A stretch of DNA of 64,000 bases from the NCBI GenBank assembly GCA_963978905.1, contig OZ022261.1:18895582-18959581 (forward strand), in the 5' to 3' direction. Shown here piece after piece: positions 24,971 to 36,440 of this stretch. The DNA comes from Trichostrongylus colubriformis. Lineage: Eukaryota > Nematoda > Chromadorea > Rhabditida > Trichostrongylidae. The translations under genes and the position numbers were made by a program. A model generated the notes under the pieces. The model ran no database searches and was not told the origin of the DNA. It saw only the letters and a list, made by a program, of their open reading frames with translations. How positions within the stretch are numbered: position 1 is the stretch's first letter; each line of letters begins with the position of its first letter.

Positions 24971-26797
24971 CGGTTCCATGTTGGCAATTTCATCGTTCCA
25001 GTCCGTTTTTTTCTGTTGCATTACTTGAGACCTTTATCTAATCTTTCGCAATCGGCACAAGTTACTTCATTCGATGTTGTCAAACCTGGTTGTGTGCCAT
25101 TAAGACAGGCAATTCGAGTTGCGGCGTCGGCATGCGACGCGATGGTGCGAGCTATGCGCACCCTATTGCTGAGCGCTCTATGCCTTATTCTAGGCGCCAC
25201 AGACACAACTAGTACCCCACTCTACCTCGCACCATTTCGTCACGCACGCGGCCACGCGAATTTTTGTGATAATGGCACACACTCCGTCAAACTTTAGAAT
25301 TGCTTCCCATCACGTGCTATCTTGAACTCTCACTTCTTTGGAAGCGACATTTCAGAAGGTAACAAATTTCCTAGGTTTCGATAGTAGACTGCAAAATGCA
25401 ATCTGCATGATCGTGCTACCGTGTGTGCTCTCACTCAAGCGTTCTGTTTTCTCCCCATAACGCTGGTCTGCTACTGCTCACGGGCCGTGCGTTGAGGAGT
25501 GACATGAGCGTGCAAAACAGGGTAGGCACGACGACCATGTGATTGTGCAAGGTGTAACATCAGCTTTTGACGATTTTGCTGAGTAAATAACGGAAGCGTC
25601 ACTGAGGCAGTATACACCAGAATCGTATTCTGTCTAGGACATAGGTGCTGTAATGGTGCTCAATTTGGCAGATTTCAGTGCAATTGATTGTTTCCTACCC
25701 CACCCCATCTCCATCTGTAGGCACGTCCTATAAGAATGGCTAGCGGGGCTCCTATGTATGGCGGGTGGGGACTGGAATGATGGGTGTGTCTTACAACTGA
25801 AGTACTCAGTTCTCGCAGCGTCATGTTTGACCCTGCTGAAAGCCGCTTCTGTCGTTCGCAGAACTCAATTAGAAGATTTTTATTTCGTTTTTTCAGCATC
25901 ACGAGACCATCGTGATGTCGACGGATTCGCATCAGACATGCTATTTCTCTCCACCCTACATCAGGACTCCACTTCAGCAGCTACTCTTGAGCGAGGTCTG
26001 GCCAGCAACCTCAGAAAGGGACAAATCAAAGTTATGAAGACACTTGTTTTGTCCTTGGAGCACTACCTTGAGGAGAATGCCCACAACACTCGAAATTGGA
26101 GAAAATGCGGAAGATATTGAAAAAACCGGCGTACACGTCATTCGATCTCCCACAAAGGGAAATTGCTGACTCATCACCAAATAGGAACTGCAACGCTGAA
26201 TGCACGTTCTGTTTCTCGACATCTCACGTTTTAGATTCCCGTCCGAAAATAAAAGAAGGGGAAGGAAGATACCGTTTCGTCAAGAAAGGATACTGTGCCC
26301 ATACTATTTGGAAACAGCATCTCCACGCCGTATGTCGCAGAGAGAAAGACGACAGCCTCCCCTGTGCAATCATGAGGAAGGAAGGATGCTTCTGATCTCT
26401 GATCCCGAGTACGGAGGTCATCATCGCGCTTTGTGCAATTTTCCCAACTCGGAAAGCCTCAATGCCGAAAAAATTCAAGGGGTAAAGCGTCACATGTAGG
26501 ACCTCGAAAGAGCTTTCTGACGCTGTTGGTCGGAATGTCGCAAAATGCGACCAGCTTTATAGAATAAGTCAAGCACTGATCATTCTTTTGCTCTTATCAA
26601 CATCAATAGGAGAGATAAGTTTTCAGAACATAACAATCTCGGGTAGGAATATGTCAACATTCACGGGTTTTACAAATTCAATGTGCAAGTATCATGGCTG
26701 CATGAGAGCTTCGCAATATTACCCTTCAAAGAATTCATTGTTATTGGTCTCTGCCAGATTCGATCAGGCCTCCTGATCAAGCAGCTTCCTCTATGAA

Positions 26798-27474
26798 TTA
26801 GGTTGATCGGAAAGTTTTGATAGGGTTGAGATTTTTTTCTATTACTCAGCAAGTAATGCAGGCTAATCAACAATATGATAACCATCGTTAGTTATAGCAT
26901 TGTCCCACCTAAAGAGCAGGTCAGCGATTTTCTTCTCTCAGCATTAGGAGGATTAGGAGTCAAAGAAGTCACCGACCACATGTTCAATGTGACGAATTTT
27001 TTTTTTGCTAGGAAAGCCTCAAGGGGCCGGGACAAGTGGTAATCTGAGAGGGCAGTATCAGGTGAATAGGGTGCATGTGGAACCGTGTCCCAACCTAGCT
27101 CCTCCAATTTTGCACAGGTCTCTTTGCCTATGTGAAGGACCCGTGCAAAACTGGAAGAGCTAGGTTGGGACAAGGTTCCACATCCGTCCTACTCCCCTGA
27201 CCCTGCCCCTTCAGATTACCGCTTGTTCCGGCCCTCTAAGGCTTTCCTAGCAAAAAAAATTTGTCAACTATGACCACCTTGGACAAGTGGTCGATGACTT
27301 CTTTGACCCTAATCCTCCTAATTCTGGGAGAAGAGAATCGCTGAGCCCGTTGGGTGGGACAATGTTATAGCTAACGATGGTTATTATATTCTTGGTTAGC
27401 CTGCATCACTCGCTGAGTTGTAAAATAAAATAGAAAAAAATCTCAACCCTATCAAAACTTTTCGATCAACCTAA
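26798..27474. mobile_element. Foldback mariner built from two 3' halves
   Basis: The ends read TTAGGTTGATCGGAAAGTTT and its diverged complement. The whole 677 bp is a near-complete palindrome centred around 27135. Each arm encodes, pointing outward from the centre, a mariner transposase C-terminal piece: minus strand KLEELGWDTVPHAPYSPDT..SDYHL, plus strand ELGWDKVPHPSYSPDPAPSDY. Target-site TA follows at 27475-27476; the left copy is altered (aa). Copy B of the host repeat near 59025-59035 shows the uninterrupted site with a single TA, which fixes both boundaries. Confidence 0.88.
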
Positions 27475-28204
27475 TAGTACAATACTCGACGATCACGTCT
27501 CGCCTCACTGCGGGTCTTCCCCGCAGTGGTTCTGATACTACCGCTGATGAACTTACGCCGGCAGTCAAGAAATTCTCATCATCCTAAGGTCCAGCTGCGA
27601 ACCCCTGGGAGCTCTATTTCAGTACACGAGGCTTCACTCACTCGTCAAGTCTGGGGTCGGTAGTCATCCATAAGGCAGAGAACTAGGTTCTCTCTCTACT
27701 GCTACCATTGTTGTCTTATATTCATGCCCAGATACTGCCGGATTCTCCAATAGTCGAGACTGTCGAGAGATTGTGTGGCAGGGTAAGAGAGTTTGATACA
27801 CTATCCATGTCCGTAAGCCACGCCCTTCCAACGCTGTGAAATGGGCTGTACTAAACGTATTCTTGAGTCGGCCACTACATCGAGCGACAAGATGTTACGA
27901 CTCACTCTACGATACCTCATGTTTGACTCCACATTGCTATCACTTTTAAAGAGCAGCCAGCCTTCAGTTAGTAAAAATGGGAGAAGTAGTATCATAATCA
28001 CAATTTCGAAGATAAGAAAGTAATGTCCATTGTCGACAGGCGAATTACCAAACTGCCACGCATCATCGACGATACCAAATATGAAGTAGTTTAACCGAAA
28101 AGCTGTAGAAACGAGAAAAGGAGACACACCAAAAAGAGAAGGTCCCAGGCGATCATTCAGCGTTCGAGCGCAGAAAAAAACCTCCAGCACAACTACTCAG
28201 ACAC

Positions 28205-28555
28205 GTGCCACAGTGCTATAGTAGTTCGCTCCTCCGGGGTTCAGACTCATCTATGGAACTCCCGTGTTGCTGCGACAAATGGCAAAAGCAGTGGCAGAGT
28301 GGCGAAAACGAAACTGCAACGAAAATTCCGAAAAATAAGTGCAAAAGTCAAGGGTGTTCAGACGAAGAATATCTGATACAGCTGATTCATGAAAGTGCTG
28401 AAAGGGAAGACGAACACGACGATGTCGATGAACACGACAAGATGGATGGAGAGAAGGAAATACCGAAGAAAACAAACACTGACGTTGTGAAGCAAGACCT
28501 CAGAGAACTTCAAAAAATTTGCACAAACTTGATAGATGAACGTCATCTAACCTAG
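28205..28555 (+). pseudogene. Charged coding fragment of the composite repeat
   Basis: An open frame of 116 codons, rich in Glu, Asp and Lys, with low-complexity acidic stretches and a possible coiled-coil end (VVKQDLRELQKICTNLIDE). The counterpart in copy B (about 57580-57950, minus) has shifted frames. The frame stops at 28553 and similar sequence continues in another frame (GPEVVHDDER). Function not recognised; it may be an N-terminal Gag-like part, but its position downstream of the cysteine motif argues against a simple Gag order. Confidence 0.4.
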
Positions 28556-28934
28556 GAGCGAGGGCAGCTCGTGCGGTCTGTGGATGCTAAAATAAGCATC
28601 CTCTTCTCCGACTCAGGTCCCGAAGTGGTGCACGACGATGAAAGGATACAGATTTGTCGAGAAAATGGGCAGGTTCCTTCTTTGTTTAGGATCCTGTCCG
28701 TGTGGTAGGTGCCAAGAATGCTGCGGAATAATGTAGATACTGCTCAATCGTGAGAGCTCGAACTCAAATACTAAAACTCCTCAAAGATGATGGACACCTC
28801 CGTACCCTGCACACGATTCCGGGCTCGAAAAACATAAGAAGTTCAAACGGAGAAGTGAAGCAAGAAATTAAAGACTCTGTGAGCGTTAACAAGACAAAGC
28901 CGAAAGTGTCGCCAGGTGCAGCAAATACTGTTAG

Positions 28935-29255
28935 GATTTATTGATTTTGATATCTTTGATTTTTGATAGCTGCTGATTTTCGCCGCAGGCGCGATGCGAA
29001 AGTTGTTACAAGTATGCTGAGGTATGCGTGTGAGTGCTGATAAGCTCTGATAAATATGCCATTCAGAAGCTGGATTAAGGTGAAAGGGGTCTTGGTAGTG
29101 CAATGGATTAGCTCATATTTCCGTAAAGCATGGATTGCGGGTTCGAGTCCCGTCCGAGATCGAAGCCTTTGCCCACAGCTCAGCATATTTGTAACCACTT
29201 CTGCATCGCGGGTTACAGCGAGAATCAGCAGCTCTCAAATTTCAAAAATATCCTG
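28935..29255. mobile_element. Foldback MITE with a tRNA-like core
   Basis: Inverted arms of about 80 bp: the left contains gctgctgattttcgccg and gttacaagtatgctgag, the right holds their complements. Between them lies a 74-nt tRNA-like sequence (29088-29161). A second copy sits at the corresponding position of composite repeat copy B (56940-57215), so it was present before the repeats diverged or is part of the larger element. Confidence 0.75.
29088..29161 (+). other. tRNA-like sequence inside the foldback MITE
   Basis: 74 nt with a seven-base acceptor stem (GGTCTTG pairing with CGAGATC, G-U allowed), an A-box-like stretch (TGGTAGTGCAATGG), and a T-arm with a full B box (GGGTTCGAGTCCC). The anticodon arm is poor here but folds with five pairs in the second copy. 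No CCA end and no normal T33, so it is a tRNA-derived SINE-like core and not a working tRNA. Confidence 0.6.
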
Positions 29256-29384
29256 AAATACACTTTAAGTGTCGACTCAGAAGAAAACACTGCAGCTCTC
29301 TTGAAGACAGTGTTTGGGATAATGTGGGTGACAAGGAATCACAAAAGGTGGCATTGAGTGAAAAACTACGGGTCTGAAAGGCCT

Positions 29385-29875
29385 ATGCATGGCGAAATCC
29401 CCCACGGAAGGTGCCCCCTTGAGCTGTGGCGGAGGCGGCCTCGTTAGGGCAAGCCGCCTTGGTTTAGGGCAGCCCGCCTCCAGGCGACGTGATTAGTGGT
29501 TGGACGGTGAGATTGGTCAAGGAGATCGGCAGGATTGAAAGTATCGCAGCGCGCTTTCTCATTTTTAGCTTGAAGCCCCGTACATGAAAATAGATGCTGT
29601 CGCATTTCCGAACATCCCTTCATGTTTACGTCTTGGTAATGCCAGTGGAAAACCTATGCGGACTACACCCGTCTTGACGAAAAGGTCGTCCGCGCCTAGA
29701 ACCAACGGTGGGAAGAGGTCCTATTTCTCGAGTTTTTGGCCATTTCCATCCGTTTTTTCTCCACCGTCCTGTTACTAGACATCTCGGCTTTCATATTCAC
29801 TACTTCTTTAACTTCTCGTCCGGATTTTCCCGAAAGCTGCCTTTAAGGGGTGTGCGTCAGTATACATGACTTGAG
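29385..29875 (-). repeat. Dispersed repeat R1, copy 2
   Basis: Reverse-orientation relative of 30-430 and direct relative of 60345-60800. Recognisable blocks: aatccccca.ggaaggtgc, gcccgcctccaggcgacgtgatt, catttccgaacatcccttcat and tttggccatttccatccg. Confidence 0.6.
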
Positions 29876-30397
29876 TCACAGCACGTGGTAATTGGCTTGT
29901 GGTCCCCTTGTGAATTGGCCGCGCCCGATTCACAATGAGAAAAGCAGCCGTCCTTCACGTGACCCCACCTGATCCAGATGTACTGGTGCGATTTGTGAAA
30001 GTACTTGGGAAACGCTCACCTTGAAGAAGCTCTTCTTCGTTTTGCGATAGACACTCTCAATACGAGCTTGCGTTTGCATTTGTTTGCTGACATCAGTGTC
30101 GAAGATATATACGGTTGCGAAAATTCCCATTGATCTGACCGATTGAGAATCCTGAATGGATACAAAAATGGAGTAGTAATGTGACCTTCATACACCTATA
30201 ATTTCCCGTGGATGGGCTGAGTGTCGCAGTTGGTCCTTTAAACGATGCCCCATGTGAGAGTCACTGCTCTTTGTGATGTGAAGGTACACAGTACGCGACT
30301 TCACCTGATTGAATTCCTTCTACTCTCGATTAGAAAATCGAAAGGTTTACTAAGGAACTCAGTCAGTTCGTTGATAGTGGGAGAGTTTCAAGCGTTT

Positions 30398-30557
30398 TAC
30401 AGTCCAGTTCTCGACGCCTGGCAGGGCGTGGCCCAACGGACTTGGGTGAGAGAGTACGTGGCGAGAGCGAGAGTGTGTGGCGAGGTGAGATAGATCGATG
30501 GACGTTCATCCAAGTACGTAGGCCTCGCCCTGCCAGGCTTTGGGAAATGGACTGTAC
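30398..30557. repeat. Small foldback downstream of gene 2
   Basis: Inverted arms of about 48 bp sharing acagtcca and gcctggcagggcg; the spacer is a purine-rich gagag tract. It lies just past the 3' end of gene 2. Confidence 0.75.
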
Positions 30558-30670
30558 GTCAAGTGGCGCATCGACTCGTCCACTTGCACACAAAGGCTGT
30601 GGCCTACTCCCGACTCTTTCATCAATAAGTATCCGACTAAGCGACGCCTTCCAGCAAAACTGAAATGTGC

Positions 30671-33600
30671 CTATAAAGGAAGCAGCACTATATAAAAAAA
30701 ACCTGAAGAACTCATGCCACTGACATCACTTCTGACTAATTGCAAGAAGGTCTCCTTGGTGAGTCCTTGAGTACGTAGTATTTCCTCCAGTTTTGGTAAG
30801 CAGAAAGCCAGCTTGAGGTTATTGTAGGTTCCTTTAGTGAGGCCGTCCTGCAATGCTGTTATTGAAATCGTAATGGATACGTATTTCGAAATAGAACCCG
30901 TAATAGAAAAATATCCGTAGCTGGTCGAATTGAATTGTACGTGATGAACAACCACAAAAATTCCGCTTACAAAAAATGGTTGAGACAGAAATTACCAAAA
31001 GTCCACCTTACGCAGTGAATCTTCAGCTCAAGTTTCAATGCAGATAGGCGGGCCAGCTCAACACCCTTTGCTTGGCTGATGATAAGCTGCAGTAAGTACG
31101 CATCATCAAAGTTATCAAGGTTAAGGAATCCAAGAAGTTAATGCGCGCAATTCGCAACAATTTGCCTGATGAAACTGCTCAACGGCTTCCTGCAGTGCTC
31201 AACAAACTTATCGATGGTATCGATGGTAGGCTGGCTCCTTATCGATGGTAGGCTGGCTCCTCTCATAACGAGGAGAGGCATGACGTAATGAGAGATGTTC
31301 TTCCCACAAAGCGTCATGTGTCTCATGATCGTCACCCCCCAGATCCGCTTGGCTCCGATCGATAAGTCAGTGATGCAGAGTGCGGCAAGGCACGGCCGCA
31401 GCGAGATTCAACAGAGACAAGGCCGGTCTCCATGGTTTTTTCACTGCCGCATTTTAGCACCTCTACTTTTACATCCTACACCCAAACTGTCTTCTGGGTG
31501 ACATAAATATACTTGCTAAAAAATGTAACATTTTTTGACGTACCGAGCACTTTATGGGGCTTCCATCGAGTAAAAGCTGCGCCTGCACACCAACGTTATC
31601 ACCAAACGTTTTGCATGCGTTACAGTAGAGACTGAAATTTCGAGACTTACACAAAGGTTTTATTTTACATGTACTAGCACCACGACATTACGTTTGGAAT
31701 TGGAACGTGATGCAATTCAATTTTCCACACACTCTCGAGGATAAGGTACAAAACGAATTATATGAAAAGAAGGCAATGACTGACCATGATCCAAAACCGC
31801 CACAACCATCAGGGCCCTGTTTTACACAGCTTTCTGGCACCTGTTTCTTACTGGCAGTGTTGCGAAGTTCAAGATAAATGGAGAATTCACCGCGGAAGTC
31901 CTCAATAGTAATAGAAAATAAATCATGATCCATTCATCATCATTGTTGCGCGAGCTTTTCAGGACCGCTTCCAGGCTTCTTTCATAACTAGCAGCGTGGT
32001 CACGACTGCCACAACGCAAGCCAATGCAGCGTCGATCATTCCACTCAGTACTTCTGTGCATCCGTCGTCGCGCTAACTACTACATCACAAGAAATCTTCG
32101 ATAAATTTTCTAGCATTTGACTGCTACTGAGAATTGTATGAACTGGGAATGGTAGAGCAATACAGTGGATTCATATTTTCATAAGGGTTACGGTTGGGAC
32201 GCACGGTCACTAGGACCGCCAGGCGCGGTGACCATACCCTTCCCTTTCACGTGTTTTCTGCAACAGTTTTCTGCAGAGATATTTTGAAAAGCAGGTAGAC
32301 CGTTGTACCAATACCGAAATGAAAAGTGGGTGTGACGCTCGGCTTTAGAAAAGTGGATCTTCTCTGAGATATGGAAGGCTTTCTTTCAATTTCCTCTCGA
32401 TTTGAATTCTACTTCTTTAGTATTATTTTACGGTAGCATCACCCACTCACAGCAGAAGAAACTTGTACGGAGGTTGGCATGAACAAATTGCCTGAGAAAC
32501 CTATATCGTAGGGCCGCAGCCCCAATCTGAGGTTAAAATCCGTGTGTCCCAAGCTACACCCGTTTTCATAATGGTGAAATATAGATGGCCTGAACTGACA
32601 TACCTCCAAGACATCTACCCGTCCACCTATAGTGTAGCAGTTCGGCCGGTCAGGAATAGGCTCAAGCTTTGGACCGACTTTATCTGTTCCAGATTCGAAC
32701 TCCAACTTCTTTGTCCATTTAGCGTCTGAAAGTTTTCTCTTTTTGCATTGAAGAAAATACAGAAGTGTTGGAAGGAGCTGCGCAGTGTTCAGTGGTAAAA
32801 TTATCGCTGCTCATACCTATGGACAATTACCTTTTTAATACAATGTGGTGATTTCTGTGGGCACATACAAAGCGATTTGAGAGGGGAATATTACTATAAT
32901 CACATGGATAGAGTCTTTCCTGTGAGTCTATCTTGCCACTCATTTCTGGTTAGCAAAATGGCATGAACGGAGATACAAAGCTATGGTACAAGAGCACGAA
33001 TAGTGCGTACGCAAACTATTCCTCTAGCTACGGCTGTGAAACAGGGCGTCAGGCCACTTGAACTCGGTGACCGCGTCACGCGAATTGTCCCAACGCGCGC
33101 GACAAGTACTTGCTGATCCGCTCGCAGAGGGGAGGGGTCATTGCCTCCTCGCGTATTTTCTCGCCCTGTAAAAATTAACAAAATACCTGTAAAAAACGAT
33201 TGCTTCGTTTCAGAAGCTAACCCTAGGACGCGCAATATCCGACCTACAACTCAAGTCTCTTTCTCCCTTTTAGTTGTTCTTCATCAGCGAAAGCTTGCTT
33301 TGCAAGTATACGTCGCATAGCGTGATGGCGTAAGGTAGTGCAGAGGGAGCAATGATAAAAACGGTCCTATACCAAAGGAACTACTTCGCTTTGAGCTTTC
33401 AGCTACAGATCCAGAGTGTGAGGCGATTTCATGTTCAGAGAGATGGCGATACTCCCTTTGGGATGTGTTCTTTAGACTTAATCGCTGTCTCATCTGGGTC
33501 CGCTTCGATCACTTGTTTTTCAATAGGGAGGGGAAAGTTGACATGCTGGCTTGGCTGGTCTCGCCGTCCGCATCTCTCCCAGCAGTAATGTAGAAAGAGT

Positions 33601-34387
33601 GAAAGTACGTTTTGTTTAACAACCGGTAGTAAGAAGGAGGCTATATTTCTTGGAATGCGGCTCGTTTCAGCCTGTTTTCTCTCTACTGTATTACCACTCA
33701 ACATGTATTCAACGAATGACCAAATTTATTTCCAGCGATGTCTTTGACATACCAGCTATTGTTAAGAGCAAAATGTTTTCTGAGATATTGGAGATGTGCG
33801 CTGCGCAATTCAAGGGGTAGACACTTGAACAGTGGCCTGCCCATAAAAGACCGAAGTGTTCACTGCTGTACTTTATGAACTCAGCAATGCTATACTTCCT
33901 GGCGTTTTCTCTTCTTAAGTCCTATGTGGGGTAGAAGACGTGAATTATTTTTTGACTCTTAAGGGAGCGGAGGGCTGGGAGAAGCAGCTGCGGTGTGAGT
34001 GATGTGGGCAATACCAACCACCTCTAATGTATTCAAATCACCCTTTCAGCACCTTGGGATTGTTTGACGCCCCTTAGACCTTTCTCAGACTCAGATAAAT
34101 GTCCACATCCTCCACCTCACCATTACGTTGGTGCATAGGCCATGCACAGGCTTGTTGCTGTTAGGATCCACCATCCCGCTCCCCACCCCATACATGGATA
34201 TAGCACCGCCTTATCGACGTTTATGGCGTTTTCAGCTCTTACCTCCTAGCTAACAGTAGTACTTACTTTGTCCGCGATTACAAGGCTGATGTTTTATGAG
34301 ATCCAGCTGGAAGCTGAGATCATCACCGATTTCAATCGCATTGCCGAGGCATATAATGAACGGCGCTAGCAACAGTGAGAAATGCAT
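30671..34387 (-). CDS. Secreted GM2-activator-like lipid-binding protein (gene 2)
   Basis: Five exons on the minus strand: 34387-34267, 32725-32604, 31900-31785, 31631-31544 and 30847-30671. Introns are GT..AG with phases 1, 0, 2, 0, matching gene 1 exactly; the joined frame is 207 aa. Residues 1-17 (MHFSLLLAPFIICLGNA) are a signal peptide. Cysteines at 36, 70, 106, 114, 120, 123, 126, 148 and 165 match the nine core cysteines of gene 1 in order and almost in spacing. Key motifs are GCGGFGSCLYCNAC (113-126), GLTKGTYNNL (151-160) and an amphipathic C-terminus. Resemblance to GM2-activator proteins in the GSC and GTY regions suggests a secreted lipid-binding protein, but that is inference. The end is uncertain: a 43-base intron starting after TCTTCAG would give a different short tail with a stop at 30637-30639. 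Confidence 0.82.
31205..31262 (+). repeat. Short tandem duplication in intron 4 of gene 2
   Basis: The block atcgatggtaggctggctcc occurs twice in a row, preceded by a partial copy (atcgatggt). A simple slippage duplication. Confidence 0.85.
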
Positions 34388-34388
34388 T

Positions 34389-34391
34389 CTG
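34389..34391 (-). promoter_or_regulatory. Likely trans-splice acceptor of gene 2
   Basis: On the minus strand gacttttcag ends one base before the start codon at 34387. A strong TTTTCAG acceptor directly before the first ATG, with no upstream coding exon in view, is what spliced-leader addition in nematodes looks like. Confidence 0.6.
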
Positions 34392-35914
34392 AAAAGTCAT
34401 ACTGCTGTGTACGTTTATCGGGATATCTCATGGCATACACAGTGAGAGCAAGGTTGCCGGGGTTCACGAGTATATACAACAACGATCTGAAATTGGCAAC
34501 TCGTACGCTCTACAGATAAAGTCAAGTAGTAATTTCATAATATGATCGAAGTGATTCATTGTAAAATGCGATTGGGTGATTCCACATTAACGAAAACTTT
34601 CTACACAGTGCCAATAAGCACCACCACCAACATACCAATGAAGTAGAAGCATATAAAAATAGAATTGATGAGCTACTGTATCAGTGGGTCAGCCAAACAA
34701 GCAGCCATGAGCTGTAAGTGATCAATGGTGAGTGTAAAGACGGCGACACTGGTAAGTAGAAGGGGACGGCATCTGGCTGACGAGTTTGGAAATGGAAAAT
34801 CTGGTATGTGACAGGAGAAATGACAGATGCTAAAGCCAAGGAAGCGTTAATAACGAGCCGATAGAATCGGGTTTCGCCGTCGTCGTACGTGGGAAGCAAA
34901 AAGTGACCACCACGGATAAGCGACTGCTGACCAACGCCATCGCCGTCGCCGTCTCAATGGCGACCATATCGCGCCAATCTAACTGCCTTGCTACAGGAAA
35001 CTATGGTGGCCATCCGCAGTCATCGTGGTCTTCGGCGTCGTCGTCGTAGACGCGCCAACGTGCATACCGACCGGTCGTCGGCTATCCAAAGAGAAATAGC
35101 ACATATCTATCGATATGAAGGCAAGCTGAACTCGCTGACGATATCCCATCACATTAATAGATCGTCATCAAGTTTCTTGTTAGCCTTTGTCGGCATACAG
35201 CGCTCACAACTGCACGCAGACAGCATACAGGAAATACCGTTACCATGTTGTGCTTCCACTGAAAACTAATCAAACTTAATTCGATTCTAGCGAGCGTACA
35301 GCTCGAAAGAGAACTCTTATTTTATTTGCGCACTTATTCGCCACCGCGAAAACTCAATCCTGCTGGAAACCAGCTCACCACAACCAGCTGCATTTGATTG
35401 GTTTCTGAGAGAGAACAGAACCGATTCCAGGCCACCTTCATGGCTATAGCCCATTCCAAGGTCAAGGCTGGTGTCGAGAAGTATTCTTGGGTAATACGTT
35501 CCCCTCCGGTGGGAGCTTCCAACAACTATTTGTCAGTTTGCTTGAGGTATCTGCTCAAGAAATGTTGTCAATCGGTAATCATAGCTAACTAATACTGGTT
35601 CTAAGCATGAATATTGATTAAAAATCTTCTTCAGTGATACCTCATTGGTTCACAAATCACACAGAAAGAGGCATGTAATTGGCAGATGGGAAGAGCCTTT
35701 TAGGAAAAATTATTGAAAAGAAGTCCCCACTTTTCAACGTTAAATACGATCCGTCAGAGTACCCTCGAGCCATGTTTGATTTGCCCTTGCCCTCCTCGAA
35801 GTATGAATCTATAACAATATCAGCGAAAATGAATTGCTCCCCAGCGTAAACTCGGAGGGTACTCCAGCCGAATGAGCGTACAGACTGTCAATCGTGATAA
35901 ATTGTAATGACCAT

Positions 35915-36440
35915 GGATCTTGATAAAAGAGAGCTATCACTGGAGCACACAAATTGCATGGAAAGTAGCTAGACTGGAGATATCGACTGGTCTTATGAAA
36001 AGTGAAAGCGAGTCAGAATTTTTCCGGTTTCCCCGAATACATGCTCCACTGACAGTTATATCGCCTGTTTCCTTTTCAACATAATAGTTCCACCTAGGGT
36101 AAATGCAAGGAGTGGATAAGTTGATGGGAGATGATCAATGGTCTTTTAGACCGCTATCACGATGAGGAGGGCCTATTCATCTATTTTGCCAGAACTATAA
36201 AGTTGCAGGTAGATTTTTGCGACATGTACTGAGGATATCGACTGGTCTCATGTGAAGTGAGAGTGGTTCAGAAGCTTTTTTCCGGTATCGAAGTATATCC
36301 ATGTATTCCGAGAAATTGGCAAAAACTTCTGAACCGCTTTCACTTCATCACATAACAGCAGCCAGTATCTCCAGTCTAGCCACTTTCCATGCAGTTTGTG
36401 TCCCCCACTGTGCATAGTAGCTTTTTTTATCAAGACGCAT
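35915..36440. repeat. Foldback repeat
   Basis: The left arm (about 35915-36040) and the right arm (about 36290-36440) are inverted relatives: both hold the sequence around catggaaagt.gctagactggagat. A segment atatcgactggtct also occurs as a direct repeat at 35978 and 36237. No coding capacity. Confidence 0.65.

Larger units (their letters stand above)
22656..25850. other. Gene-free stretch with a tandem repeat and a foldback
   Basis: Holds the ~180-bp tandem repeat (23240-23640), the foldback at 24753-24970 and a related fragment at about 25130-25260. Remaining short frames are not recognisable. Confidence 0.4.
25870..28934 (+). mobile_element. Composite repeat copy A (retroelement-like, broken)
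   Basis: This region matches, on the opposite strand, 57215-59960 (copy B), with many small differences. Coding traces run on the plus strand. Around 26150-26400 a cysteine motif follows an acidic stretch (CTFCFSTSHVLDS, then a basic linker), which resembles the first zinc knuckle of BEL/Pao-type Gag proteins. Around 28250-28550 there is a charged segment (HESAEREDEHDDVDEHDK). Every part has stops or frameshifts in at least one copy. Copy A also carries the foldback mariner at 26798-27474, absent from copy B. No LTRs were identified, so the retroelement label is inference from the cysteine motif. Confidence 0.5.

Noticed and set aside
27801..28190. Minus-strand frame with a hydrophobic segment as a membrane protein gene
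   Set aside because: It is antisense to the coding traces of the composite repeat, and copy B has no matching frame.
29088..29161. A functional tRNA gene
   Set aside because: Weak anticodon arm, no T33 in the better-folded copy, and location inside a repeated foldback element.
34681..34967. A possible exon with Ala/Thr-rich start (MVAIETATAMALVSS)
   Set aside because: Low complexity caused by CGC/CGT triplet repeats, no good splice sites, and no continuation found.
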